From Clostridiaceae bacterium (GTDB lineage Bacteria > Bacillota > Clostridia > Oscillospirales > Acutalibacteraceae), in NCBI GenBank assembly GCA_016292785.1, contig JAEDFL010000016.1:1-35371 (forward strand): 35,371 bases of DNA. The letters are read 5' to 3'. Below the pieces are notes generated by a model. It searched no databases. It saw nothing but the letters and a program-made list of their open reading frames with translations, and was not told the DNA's origin. Positions 8,091 through 16,143 of the stretch are shown here, one piece after another. Positions within the stretch are counted from its first letter, which is position 1, and each line of letters opens with the position of its first letter. The translations under genes and the position numbers were made by a program.

Positions 8091-8969
8091 TTATTTTTGT
8101 TTTTTCTTTGCCTCAATTCTTCCGATGAGGTGTCTGCCTATATCGTGCAGAAGCCTGTAAGCCGCAGGCATTACATCCTCGGGGAAGTTGTCGATAAATC
8201 TGTCGGCTTCAAAGGTGAAATCGCCCTTGTAGTCGATATCCGCAAGCGCCTGTGTGATATCCTCCCAGTCGAGGTCATAGAAGAACGGCGGACAATGCAG
8301 ATCGTTCTTATAGTTATTGTCGTGAACATGGAGACAGCCGACATAATCGTGACCGAGTGTTCTCAGCATATCGGACGCAGTTGTGCCGACAAGTCCTGCG
8401 TGACCTATATCAACGCAGGCGGTGAAATACTCGGGATCAAGCATTTCCATCATCTTACGAAATTCATCGCCGAGACTGCAGATATTCGGAATTATACAAT
8501 CTCTGCGACCGTCCCTGCCGAACATATTCTCACAGGCAACCTTGATGTTATACTCCTTGCAAAGCGGAATAAAAGCATTGTAAAACTCTGCGTTCAGCTC
8601 CAGATTTCTTTGACTGTCATTTACGAAGTAGGTCGGATGGACAACAATATTCTTCACGCCGAGGATACCTGCAATCTCAATGGCTCTTTTTATCCTTTCG
8701 AGGATAACCTTGTTATATGTATCGTCCCCTACACGATAGCTTGGGAACGGTGCGTGAGCCTGATTGAAAAACTTGCCGTACCCCTCGACAATTTTTTTCA
8801 GCTCAAGAACATATCGGTGGTAATCCGACGTATTGAGAACTGTGTCGTCATCACGCAGGCAAAACATTGAATAGTCTAACGCATCAAATCCTGCCTCGCA
8901 GATCATTCTGATGTTCTTGACATCTCCGAAGCGTTCAGATCCGACTTCCGTTTGTGTTGATAAAATCAT
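8091..8969 (-). CDS. Sugar phosphate isomerase/epimerase-like TIM-barrel protein
   Basis: A 292-residue cytoplasmic protein of the xylose-isomerase-like TIM-barrel (AP endonuclease 2) superfamily. Metal-site candidates are spread as expected: CENMFGRDG, CVDIGHAG, LHVHDN and FTFEADRF, giving Glu, Asp/His, His and Glu ligands. Members isomerise or epimerise sugars or inositols; the substrate is not readable from sequence. Its ATG overlaps the beta-galactosidase stop by four bases (ATGA), so translation is probably coupled, and a role in processing a sugar released by that enzyme is a reasonable inference. No signal peptide. Confidence 0.85.
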   Translation of the reverse strand: MILSTQTEVGSERFGDVKNIRMICEAGFDALDYSMFCLRDDDTVLNTSDYHRYVLELKKIVEGYGKFFNQAHAPFPSYRVGDDTYNKVILERIKRAIEIAGILGVKNIVVHPTYFVNDSQRNLELNAEFYNAFIPLCKEYNIKVACENMFGRDGRRDCIIPNICSLGDEFRKMMEMLDPEYFTACVDIGHAGLVGTTASDMLRTLGHDYVGCLHVHDNNYKNDLHCPPFFYDLDWEDITQALADIDYKGDFTFEADRFIDNFPEDVMPAAYRLLHDIGRHLIGRIEAKKKQK

Positions 8970-11900
8970 TTTATTACCCCCTCAATTTTAAAAGCGAATG
9001 AATAGCTGCCACGTTTCATCTTATACGGCTCGTGCAGACAGGCTGTTCCCGGCATATCGCCGCCGACTCCCCTCTGCTTTGCGTCAATGCTGAGCGAGAG
9101 GTATTCGTCCTCCTCAAGCTCATAAAGGTGCATTGCCTTTTCCAATTTCTCCTGGGAATAACGCTGAAGCTGAAATTCAAACGGGAAATCGGAGCTTATG
9201 CAAAATCCGTTTCCGTCGCCGTTTGTTATCTCAACGGAACGGACGTCTGTCCTGTTGCCGTTTTCCTGCGGTCGCATATATCTGTGTTCAAGCTCCTCAA
9301 CCGTCCGCTCATGTGTGCCGATACGCTGACCTGTCTTTCTGTCGCAGTACGCCTCGTGCGGTCCTCTTCCGTACCACTTAACGTTACGGTACTCCTTGCT
9401 TATTCCGAGCCTTACTCCTGCACGAAGCATGGGCAGAACAGGACTTGTCATATTCTGACCGATATTTATACTTCCGTCACTGTTGACGATTATATCCGTT
9501 TTAACATCACCTGCAAACGGTGCAAACCAATGAATATTCACTATGCAGGAGCCTGAGAACGGGAATATCGAAAAGCTCTTTACGGTTACGGTGCGGCTTG
9601 TAATATCCCAGAGATAAAGCGGATTGAGCCGTTTGAACATCGGAGCAAAGTTGAAATAGTTTGTGTCGTTATCCGTCAGCGGACGGAAGAAATTCGGTTT
9701 CAGTAAAAGTGAGTTGTCAAGAATGTTTCCGTTTCCGAAGTCTATGCCGTAAAGCTTCTTGTCCCTGAACGTAACCGTTGTTCCTGCCGCAACGATGCGG
9801 TGGACTCCGTTTTCCGTAATAACCTTAACCATGCCCTCTCTGAGAGCGTCATTTTCTTTAGTATTGCTCAGCGTGAACTGATTGAAGCTGATCTCATCGT
9901 CCGCCTTGCGCCATTCGTTTGCCTGCTTGTATCTGTAAGAAAGAGTGAGAACGTATTCTCCCGTGCCGAAATCTCTTGAATACGGAATATTCAGAGTTTT
10001 TTCCGTCATCGGTGCAATTCCGTCAAGGGAAAGCTTACCGTTTTCAATCGGCTCTCCGTTTCTTGTGACCGTCCAGTCAAGATAGCAGTAATCAAGCGGA
10101 ATGAAATAATTCTTGTTCTTTACGCTTATCCGTCCGCGTTCAAGGTCTGTATCCTCGGCGGAAATGTTGGAATACACCTGCTTGACCTCATAATATGCTG
10201 GGTGCGGTATTCTGTCGGCTCCGATTATTCCGTTTGCACAGAAATAGAAGCTCGACCAGCCCTCCTCAAAGTCGCCGCCGTAGAGCCATTTGCCGTCCCT
10301 GCGTATCGACTGATCGACATAATCCCAGATAAATCCGCCCGTCATATGATCGTATTTTTCAAAATCATCGACATATTCCTTGAAGTTGCCGAGGCTGTTC
10401 TCCATGCTGTGAGCATATTCGCAGTAGATGACCGGATGATCCTCAAATGCGCTTTCGGGTACGTCCTTGTTGTCCGCCGCAAGAGCGTTTGCGATATTGT
10501 CAAACAAGGTTGCGGTGATCGCCTTTTGATTAACGAGCTTTTCAACGACGTTTTCCATCGGGTACATTCGGCTGATGAAATCGGATTTTGTGAGGTCGAA
10601 ATCGCCCTCGTAATGTATCGGATAGAGGTCGCAGAGCTTCAGTATAGCTTTTTTCATCTCGGCAAAGTTTGTGCCGTCCCCCGCCTCATTTCCGAGAGAC
10701 CAGAAGCAGATACAGGCGTGACTTCTGTCACGGAGCACCATCATCTCGGCTCTGTCGATAACTGCGGAGGTCCAAAGCGGATTGTCGCCGGGGACGTTCT
10801 TCCTGCGGACGCCGTGACTTTCAACGTCGCACTCGTCCATAACATAAAATCCAAGCTCGTCACAAAGCTCGTAAAAGAAAGGATCGTCGGGATAATGGCT
10901 TGTTCTGATAGCGTTGATATTAGCCTGCTTCATAAGGTAGAGATCCTGATAATACCTCTCCCTCGGCACAGCCCAGCCGTGGTCGGGATCAAAATCGTGA
11001 CGGTTAACACCCTTGATAATGACCTTTTGACCGTTTATATAATATACGTTTCCGATTATTTCAACACGCTTGAAGCCGATTCTTATCTCCTTTTTCACAG
11101 TACAGCGATTGCCCTCGTATAGACTGACCGTCAGCGTGTAAAGTTCGGGAGTTTCGGCACTCCATCTGCGGCAATTTTTAACAGTATGAGTGATTTTCAG
11201 CTCGCCGCTCGCCTTATCCTTGAATATCTCCTTTTTGTCAAGGCTCACCTTGCAGGTGACAGTCTTGTCCGTGCTGAACTTCAGAGTCAGATCAAGTATT
11301 CCGTCGGTGTAGCTGTCGTCAAGAGTTGTTCTTGCATAGATATCCTCAACGGTGGTCTGCGGCTCGGCAACAAGGCACACCTCACGGTAGATTCCCGAAA
11401 ACTGCCACATATCCTGATTTTCGAGATAGGTTGCGTCGCTGAAGCGCATAACCTTTGCGGCAAGCAGATTTTCGCCCTCGTGAAGCTCGTCCGTGATGTC
11501 AAACTCCGCCGGAGTCATCGAACCCTGCGAATATCCGACATATCTGCCGTTGACATAGACACAAAGAGCCGACTTTGCCGCACCGAAGTGCAGTATCACT
11601 CTCCTGCCGTCAAAGCTCTCTGGCAGGGTGAATTTGCGGCGGTAAAAGCCGATTTCGTTTTTCTCATGGCTGATCTTCGGAATCTGAGACTCCAAGGTTG
11701 AAACCTGCGGCGGCATTGAGGAACAGAGATATATCGGCTTTCCGTAGCCGTAAGTCTGCCATACCGACGGAACAGTGATATCGTCCCAGCCGCCGTCGTC
11801 AAAATCGGGACTGAAAAAGTCCTGCGGCTGACCGTCAACACCCATCTGCCATTTAAACTTCCATTCGCCGTTGAGCGAAAGCTTATATTTCGACTCGCCG

Positions 11901-12007
11901 TAAACGACCTTATCCCTTGCGTCATACGGCAGGGCAAGATTGTGTCCGTTGAGCTTGTTTTCACGGAAAAATAACGGGTTTTCCCATTTATGAAGCGGTT
12001 TTTTCAA
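8966..12007 (-). CDS. lacZ: Beta-galactosidase, glycoside hydrolase family 2 (LacZ type)
   Basis: A 1013-residue cytoplasmic GH2 enzyme hydrolysing lactose or other beta-galactosides. The order is N-terminal jelly-roll, immunoglobulin-like domains, catalytic TIM barrel, and C-terminal Bgal small-chain domain. Key motifs: GVNRHDFDPDHG, RTSHYPDDPFFYELCDELG, SLGNEAGDG with the acid/base Glu (about residue 435), and CEYAHSMENSLG with the nucleophile Glu (about residue 527). I chose TTG 12007 because AGGAG (12021-12017) is nine bases upstream; another TTG at 12016 touches that site. It is the first gene of an operon with the isomerase and dockerin genes, behind a promoter with an embedded palindrome. 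Beta-galactosidase is the best assignment; exact linkage preference is unknown. Confidence 0.95.
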   Translation of the reverse strand: MKKPLHKWENPLFFRENKLNGHNLALPYDARDKVVYGESKYKLSLNGEWKFKWQMGVDGQPQDFFSPDFDDGGWDDITVPSVWQTYGYGKPIYLCSSMPPQVSTLESQIPKISHEKNEIGFYRRKFTLPESFDGRRVILHFGAAKSALCVYVNGRYVGYSQGSMTPAEFDITDELHEGENLLAAKVMRFSDATYLENQDMWQFSGIYREVCLVAEPQTTVEDIYARTTLDDSYTDGILDLTLKFSTDKTVTCKVSLDKKEIFKDKASGELKITHTVKNCRRWSAETPELYTLTVSLYEGNRCTVKKEIRIGFKRVEIIGNVYYINGQKVIIKGVNRHDFDPDHGWAVPRERYYQDLYLMKQANINAIRTSHYPDDPFFYELCDELGFYVMDECDVESHGVRRKNVPGDNPLWTSAVIDRAEMMVLRDRSHACICFWSLGNEAGDGTNFAEMKKAILKLCDLYPIHYEGDFDLTKSDFISRMYPMENVVEKLVNQKAITATLFDNIANALAADNKDVPESAFEDHPVIYCEYAHSMENSLGNFKEYVDDFEKYDHMTGGFIWDYVDQSIRRDGKWLYGGDFEEGWSSFYFCANGIIGADRIPHPAYYEVKQVYSNISAEDTDLERGRISVKNKNYFIPLDYCYLDWTVTRNGEPIENGKLSLDGIAPMTEKTLNIPYSRDFGTGEYVLTLSYRYKQANEWRKADDEISFNQFTLSNTKENDALREGMVKVITENGVHRIVAAGTTVTFRDKKLYGIDFGNGNILDNSLLLKPNFFRPLTDNDTNYFNFAPMFKRLNPLYLWDITSRTVTVKSFSIFPFSGSCIVNIHWFAPFAGDVKTDIIVNSDGSINIGQNMTSPVLPMLRAGVRLGISKEYRNVKWYGRGPHEAYCDRKTGQRIGTHERTVEELEHRYMRPQENGNRTDVRSVEITNGDGNGFCISSDFPFEFQLQRYSQEKLEKAMHLYELEEDEYLSLSIDAKQRGVGGDMPGTACLHEPYKMKRGSYSFAFKIEGVIK

Positions 12008-12035
12008 AAAAATCAACTCCTGTCTTTATTATCAT

Positions 12036-12064
12036 ATTATATCTTTACTTAACCGTTAAGTCAA
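12036..12064 (-). promoter_or_regulatory. Sigma-A promoter of the beta-galactosidase operon
   Basis: On the minus strand, TTGACT (12064-12059) and TATAAT (12041-12036) are separated by exactly 17 bp. Transcription would begin near 12029, giving a leader of about 20 nt before TTG 12007. This is one of the best promoter matches in the window. Confidence 0.8.
12047..12061. promoter_or_regulatory. 15-bp palindromic operator in the lacZ promoter
   Basis: ACTTAAC-C-GTTAAGT is a perfect inverted repeat with a one-base centre. It fills the promoter spacer and overlaps the -35, so a bound dimer would block RNA polymerase. The shape suits a LacI-like or similar helix-turn-helix repressor. No such regulator gene lies in the window, so the regulator would be encoded elsewhere. 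Confidence 0.65.
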
Positions 12065-12165
12065 ATAAATTAATGTTATTTTTTTGTAAAATAGCAGATT
12101 AATGCAAATATTAGATAAATAAAATAAAAAAAGATAATCGGAACAGAAAAAATAGTCAAATCTTA

Positions 12166-12194
12166 TTGTAAAAAATCGGCAATGGTATTATAAT
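12166..12194 (+). promoter_or_regulatory. Promoter of the DUF1846 gene
   Basis: TTGTAA (12166-12171) and TATAAT (12189-12194) with 17-bp spacing, about 34 bases before the TTG start. It is divergent from the lacZ promoter. The ~100 bp between them is very AT-rich. Confidence 0.7.
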
Positions 12195-12227
12195 GAAATG
12201 ACTAATGCAATTTTTGAGGTGTTGGTG

Positions 12228-13712
12228 TTGAAAAAAATCGGATTTGACAATGAAAAATATGTTAAGATGCAGTCTGAACATATTAAGGAAAGAATAGGAA
12301 AGTTCGGCGGCAAGCTCTATCTGGAGTTCGGCGGCAAGCTTTTTGACGACTACCATGCGTCGAGAGTTCTGCCCGGCTTCGCTCCCGACAGCAAGGTAAA
12401 GATGCTCATGCAGCTCAAGGATCAGGCGGAGATCGTTATCGTGGTCAACGCTTCGGATATCGAGAAGAACAAAATCAGAGGAGATCTCGGTATAACCTAT
12501 GATCTGGATGTGCTGAGACTTATTGACGCTTTCAGGGGGATCGGACTGCTCGTCGGCAGCGTTGTTATGACAAGATACAGCGCACAGCCTGCGGCGGACG
12601 CTTTCTGCAAAAGGCTTGAAAACCTCGGCATCAAGGTTTACCACCATTATACGATACCGGGATATCCCTCCGATGTTGACAGGATCGTCAGCGACGAGGG
12701 CTTCGGCAAGAACGAATATATCGAGACTACACGTTCACTTGTCGTTATAACGGCTCCCGGTCCGGGAAGCGGAAAGATGGCTACCTGTCTTTCTCAGCTT
12801 TACCATGAGCATAAACGGGGAATAAGCGCAGGATATGCGAAATTCGAGACCTTCCCGATCTGGAATCTTCCGCTTAATCACCCTGTAAATCTCGCCTACG
12901 AGGCGGCAACTGCCGACCTTAACGACGTCAATATGATAGACCCGTTCCACCTTGAGGCTTACGGTGAAATGACGGTCAACTACAACCGTGACGTAGAGAT
13001 CTTCCCGGTGCTTGCGGCAACCTTTGACCAGATCTACGGCGAGTGTCCGTACAAGTCACCGACGGATATGGGCGTAAATATGGCAGGCAACTGCATTATC
13101 GACGACGAGATCTGCTGTGAAGCATCAAGGCAGGAGATAATACGCCGTTTCTTTGCCGAGCAATGTGCGGTCAAAAAAGGGCTCGGAAATCCCGAAAGCG
13201 TGGACAAGATTAAGCTGATTATGAAAAAGACGGGAATTTCCCTCAGCGAACGTCCGGTTATTGCGGCGGCAAAGGAAAAGGCTGAGCAGACCGGGGAGCC
13301 TGCAATGGCTATTGAAACCGGAGAAAACACGCTTGTCACGGGCAGGACTTCTCTGCTGATGGGCGCAGGTGCGGCGGCAATGCTGAACGCTCTTAAAAAG
13401 CTTGCCGGCATTAACGATGACATACATCTGCTTTCCCCTGCGATAATCGAGCCTGTTCAGGAGCTTAAAGTAAAATATATGGGCAACCACAATCCGAGAC
13501 TTCACGTTGACGAGGTGCTTATCGCCCTTTCCGTTTCGGCGGCGACAAATCCTTTTGCCAAGCTCGCTTTACAGCAAATTCCCAAGCTCAGAGGTATGGA
13601 GGCTCACGCAACCGTAATCCTCAAGGAGCAGGACGAGTCCGTGTTCAAGAAATTCGGAATAAATATTACCTGCGAACCGCAGTATCAGACAAAAAAGCTT
13701 TATCATAAGTGA
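12228..13712 (+). CDS. DUF1846 (UPF0371) family protein
   Basis: A 494-residue cytoplasmic protein matching the DUF1846 family from memory: it opens KKIGFDNEKY, then has ERIGKFGGKLYLEFGGKLFDD, HHYTIPGYPSDVD, a glycine-rich TAPGPGSGKMATCLSQ loop and MGVNMAG. The GPGSGK segment looks like a nucleotide/phosphate-binding loop. The biochemical function of the family is not established to my knowledge. The start chosen is TTG 12228, six bases after GAGGTG; it gives the usual N terminus. The next gene, peptidase E-like, starts 13 bases later, so the two are likely co-transcribed. Confidence 0.88.
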   Translation: MKKIGFDNEKYVKMQSEHIKERIGKFGGKLYLEFGGKLFDDYHASRVLPGFAPDSKVKMLMQLKDQAEIVIVVNASDIEKNKIRGDLGITYDLDVLRLIDAFRGIGLLVGSVVMTRYSAQPAADAFCKRLENLGIKVYHHYTIPGYPSDVDRIVSDEGFGKNEYIETTRSLVVITAPGPGSGKMATCLSQLYHEHKRGISAGYAKFETFPIWNLPLNHPVNLAYEAATADLNDVNMIDPFHLEAYGEMTVNYNRDVEIFPVLAATFDQIYGECPYKSPTDMGVNMAGNCIIDDEICCEASRQEIIRRFFAEQCAVKKGLGNPESVDKIKLIMKKTGISLSERPVIAAAKEKAEQTGEPAMAIETGENTLVTGRTSLLMGAGAAAMLNALKKLAGINDDIHLLSPAIIEPVQELKVKYMGNHNPRLHVDEVLIALSVSAATNPFAKLALQQIPKLRGMEAHATVILKEQDESVFKKFGINITCEPQYQTKKLYHK

Positions 13713-13725
13713 GGAAACTTTTATT

Positions 13726-14418
13726 ATGGGTAAAATAGTTGCTATCGGCGGCGGCCGCTATGACGACGGCGAAATCATCAACATTTTTGAATACATCGTT
13801 TCCCTTGCGGAAAAGAAAAATCCGAAAGTCCTTTTTATTCCCACGGCAGGACACGACGATATCAACGGCGATGAGCACATCAAGCTCGGTTTTGAAAAAT
13901 TCGGCTGTGAATTTGACGTTCTTTTTCTCACGGACGAGAAAAGAACCGTCACCGATATCCGTTCCGTGATTATGTCGGCTGACATTATCTATGTCGGCGG
14001 CGGCAACGTTGAATTTATGATGGACACCTGGAAAAAGACGGGAGCGGACAAGGCTCTTGTTGAGGCATACAAGGCAGGCAAGGTTATGTCCGGTTACAGC
14101 GCAGGAGCTGTCTGCTGGTTCGATGTGGGCTATGACGATTGCGGACCCGATCACACCTTTATGTTCTGCGACTGTCTCGGTATTCTCCCCTACTGCGCTT
14201 GTCCTCACTTTGAGTCGGACTGGTGGCAGTCATTCAAGACGGCTATCAAGACACGCCCCGAACAGGGACTTGCGATTGATAACGGAGCGGCTTTGATTTT
14301 TGTTGACGGTCTTTTGGGCACGATCAGAGGAAATGACGGCGGCGAGGTCTGGATCCTTGACAAAGACAGCGAGTTGAAAATCAGCGGTATTATTGATAAA
14401 TTCAACAGAAGATTTTAA
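13726..14418 (+). CDS. Peptidase S51 (peptidase E / cyanophycinase-like) family protein
   Basis: A 230-residue class I glutamine-amidotransferase-like hydrolase. It has IVAIGGGRY at the N terminus, FIPTAGHDD, IIYVGGGN with the strand before the active site, and GYSAGAVCW with the nucleophile Ser of the S51 nucleophile elbow. The later DNGAALIF segment is also typical. Peptidase E cleaves Asp-X dipeptides; close homologues in Firmicutes are often uncharacterised and the exact substrate here is unknown. No signal peptide, so it is cytoplasmic. It is the second gene after DUF1846. No terminator was seen before the next promoter. Confidence 0.85.
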   Translation: MGKIVAIGGGRYDDGEIINIFEYIVSLAEKKNPKVLFIPTAGHDDINGDEHIKLGFEKFGCEFDVLFLTDEKRTVTDIRSVIMSADIIYVGGGNVEFMMDTWKKTGADKALVEAYKAGKVMSGYSAGAVCWFDVGYDDCGPDHTFMFCDCLGILPYCACPHFESDWWQSFKTAIKTRPEQGLAIDNGAALIFVDGLLGTIRGNDGGEVWILDKDSELKISGIIDKFNRRF

Positions 14419-14425
14419 CTGTTAA

Positions 14426-14454
14426 TTGACTTCATTGCTTTATTATGATAAAAT
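14426..14454 (+). promoter_or_regulatory. Promoter of the exported phosphoesterase gene
   Basis: TTGACT (14426-14431), 17-bp spacer, TAAAAT (14449-14454), preceded by TGA to give an extended -10. GGAGG at 14468-14472 then serves ATG 14481. Confidence 0.75.
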
Positions 14455-14480
14455 ATAAGAAAAATATGGAGGTTTTCTAA

Positions 14481-15692
14481 ATGAAAAAAGTTATTTCAAT
14501 TCTTTTGGCTGTTGTTTTGATTTTCTCAGGTGTTGTTTTTGCATCTGCGAAAACCGGCACTACGCTTCAGTTTGACGAGAACGGTCAGTTCAAGATCCTT
14601 GTTCTTGCCGATATTCAGTCCGGATATCCGGTCGGCGAAGCTCTTAAAGCTTACATAGCCGAAGCTATCGACGCTTCCGAGCCTGATCTCGTTGTTTTCC
14701 TCGGAGACAATATTATGGGTTCGGACGACAAGAGTGAGGAAAGATATTGGATGGGCTATGACGAGGTTCTCACGATATTGGAGGACAAGAACGTGCCTTT
14801 CACCCTTGTTTTCGGCAATCACGATGACGAATCCATGCCCACAATTACAAAGGAAGAAATGCTCAGAAAGTATCAGTCCTTCAACGGATGTCTTGCATAT
14901 GACGCCGATCCTTCGCTTCACGGCTGTGCAACTCACAATCTTCCCATTCTCAGCAGTGACGGCACAAAGATCGCCTATAATCTCTGGATGTTCGACAGCG
15001 GAGATTATGTATTCAACGAGGACGGCTCAAGGAACGGCTATGACTGCGTTCGTGCCGATCAGATCGAATGGTACAAGCAAACAAGCGAAAATCTTCAGGC
15101 TCTCAACGGCGGTGAGGTTGTTCCGTCAATGGCTTTCCAGCACATTATAACCCAGGAAGCAACTCAGGCTGTTATGTTCTCACTCCCGTTCCAGCTCGGC
15201 GCAATCACGAGAAACTTCTCCGACGGAACATCGGCAACCTATCTTCCGAATTACTTCGCATTCGAGGGACTGCTCGGCGAGGCTCCGTGTCCGTCTCTTG
15301 AGAATGAAGGTCAGTGGGACGCATTTGTTGAGCGCGGAGATGTTGTGGCTTGCTTCTTCGGTCACGACCATAAGAACAACTTCAGCGTAAATGTAAACGG
15401 AGTTGACGCAGTAAGCGTTCCGGGAACAACTTTCCGCTCATACAGAAGCGTAACCGAGCAGGGCTCATTGGTAATTACGCTTGATGAAAGCGATCTTTCA
15501 ACCTACAGCACAGAAAATCTTTACACAAGCGACCTTGCTGTTAAAGAGGGTTCAAACATTCCGAATCAGGAACATTCCGAATCGGTTATCAACTACAAGT
15601 TCAGAACCTTTGCACGTTTCCTTGCTCACGGTATCCTTGATGTCCTCAGAGGACTCTTCGCAAGAATCCCCGTGCCCTACACGGTAAAATAA
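14481..15692 (+). CDS. Exported calcineurin-like metallophosphoesterase
   Basis: A 403-residue protein with an N-terminal signal peptide (MKKVISILLAVVLIFSGVVF, then ASA at about residue 23). The metallophosphoesterase core follows with its metal ligands: VLADIQ (Asp), FLGDN (Asp), GNHDDE (Asn-His-Asp), FQHI (His) and FFGHDHKN (His-x-His). The family hydrolyses phosphomono- or diesters with a two-metal centre; the substrate is unknown, possibly extracellular nucleotides or phosphate esters. The C terminus has a hydrophobic/basic stretch (residues ~375-400) that could associate with the membrane. It has its own promoter and terminator, so it is monocistronic. Scavenging of phosphate outside the cell is a plausible role. 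Confidence 0.88.
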   Translation: MKKVISILLAVVLIFSGVVFASAKTGTTLQFDENGQFKILVLADIQSGYPVGEALKAYIAEAIDASEPDLVVFLGDNIMGSDDKSEERYWMGYDEVLTILEDKNVPFTLVFGNHDDESMPTITKEEMLRKYQSFNGCLAYDADPSLHGCATHNLPILSSDGTKIAYNLWMFDSGDYVFNEDGSRNGYDCVRADQIEWYKQTSENLQALNGGEVVPSMAFQHIITQEATQAVMFSLPFQLGAITRNFSDGTSATYLPNYFAFEGLLGEAPCPSLENEGQWDAFVERGDVVACFFGHDHKNNFSVNVNGVDAVSVPGTTFRSYRSVTEQGSLVITLDESDLSTYSTENLYTSDLAVKEGSNIPNQEHSESVINYKFRTFARFLAHGILDVLRGLFARIPVPYTVK

Positions 15693-15708
15693 TTCAATAA
15701 ACACAATT

Positions 15709-15747
15709 ACTCCTCCGTACGGTTTCGATCGCACGGAGGAGTTTTGT
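15709..15747 (+). terminator. Rho-independent terminator after the phosphoesterase gene
   Basis: A perfect 10-bp stem (15709-15718 with 15733-15742), a 14-nt loop and a TTTTGTT tail. It is GC-rich and well placed 17 bases after the stop. Confidence 0.9.
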
Positions 15748-15804
15748 TAATTGATAAAAACTAATTTTTTATTTTTTAAAATAGATTATAAAAACTATAA
15801 TTCT

Positions 15805-15840
15805 CCACGTCTAAAGTCTAATGTCTAAAATCTAAAGTCT
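15805..15840. repeat. Heptamer repeat block, left arm
   Basis: A 36-bp block built of imperfect GTCTAAA heptamers. It is an inverted repeat of 15902-15937 with 30 of 36 positions matching, and its heptamer portion is a direct repeat of 16079-16111. It lies in the ~450-bp gene-free gap between the phosphoesterase gene and ispE. Confidence 0.85.
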
Positions 15841-15844
15841 TCGT

Positions 15845-15895
15845 TCAGCCTTCCCCTTGAGGGGAAGGTGCCGAGGAACGAGGCGGATGAGGTGT
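15845..15895. repeat. REP-like hairpin element A
   Basis: It contains the perfect palindrome at 15849-15868 (CCTTCCCC TTGA GGGGAAGG) followed by a GCCGAGGAACGAGGCGG segment. I recall near-identical hairpins scattered between genes in Ruminococcus-type genomes, but could not check copy number. It is enclosed by the two inverted heptamer arms. Confidence 0.7.
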
Positions 15896-15901
15896 CAAAT
15901 T

Positions 15902-15937
15902 AGACGGTAGACTTTAGATGTTAGACCTTAGACGTGG
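15902..15937. repeat. Heptamer repeat block, right (inverted) arm
   Basis: The reverse complement of the 15805-15840 arm with six mismatches out of 36, four of them transitions. Together the arms would fold the hairpin element A into the tip of a long stem. Confidence 0.85.
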
Positions 15938-15999
15938 AAATATTTAGTTTGTGTAAACCACAAAAGATAAAGATAAACAAAAACATAAGTCTTTTCAAT

Positions 16000-16060
16000 C
16001 CCTCAGTCACGACCTGCGGTCGTGCCAGCTCCCTTTACACAAGGGAGCCGGATGGTTTCA
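16000..16060. repeat. REP-like double-hairpin element B
   Basis: Two adjacent perfect hairpins: 16008-16014 with 16018-16024 (loop TGC), and 16028-16035 with 16041-16048 (loop TACAC). The paired-hairpin layout resembles another dispersed repeat I associate with gut Clostridia. A smaller TTTGTG/CACAAA hairpin (15948-15964) precedes it. Confidence 0.7.
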
Positions 16061-16078
16061 TCAGTTTTAAAGCTTTAT

Positions 16079-16111
16079 CGTCTAAAGTCTAATATCTAAA
16101 ATTTAAGGTCT
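16079..16111. repeat. Third heptamer repeat block (direct copy)
   Basis: 33 bp matching the heptamer part of the left arm at 30 of 33 positions, in the same orientation. It lies just downstream of element B and ends about 30 bases before the ispE stop. The rest of 15748-16143 holds nothing else recognisable. Confidence 0.85.
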
Positions 16112-16143
16112 AATTCACTTTTGCTTTTCCGCTCGGATTATTT

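Noticed and set aside
12014..12016. TTG at 12016 as the lacZ start
   Set aside because: It directly touches the AGGAG ribosome site, leaving no spacing. TTG 12007 has a normal nine-base gap.
15805..16111. Heptamer blocks considered as a CRISPR array
   Set aside because: The units are 7 bp, abut each other without spacers, and are arranged partly inverted; no cas genes are nearby.
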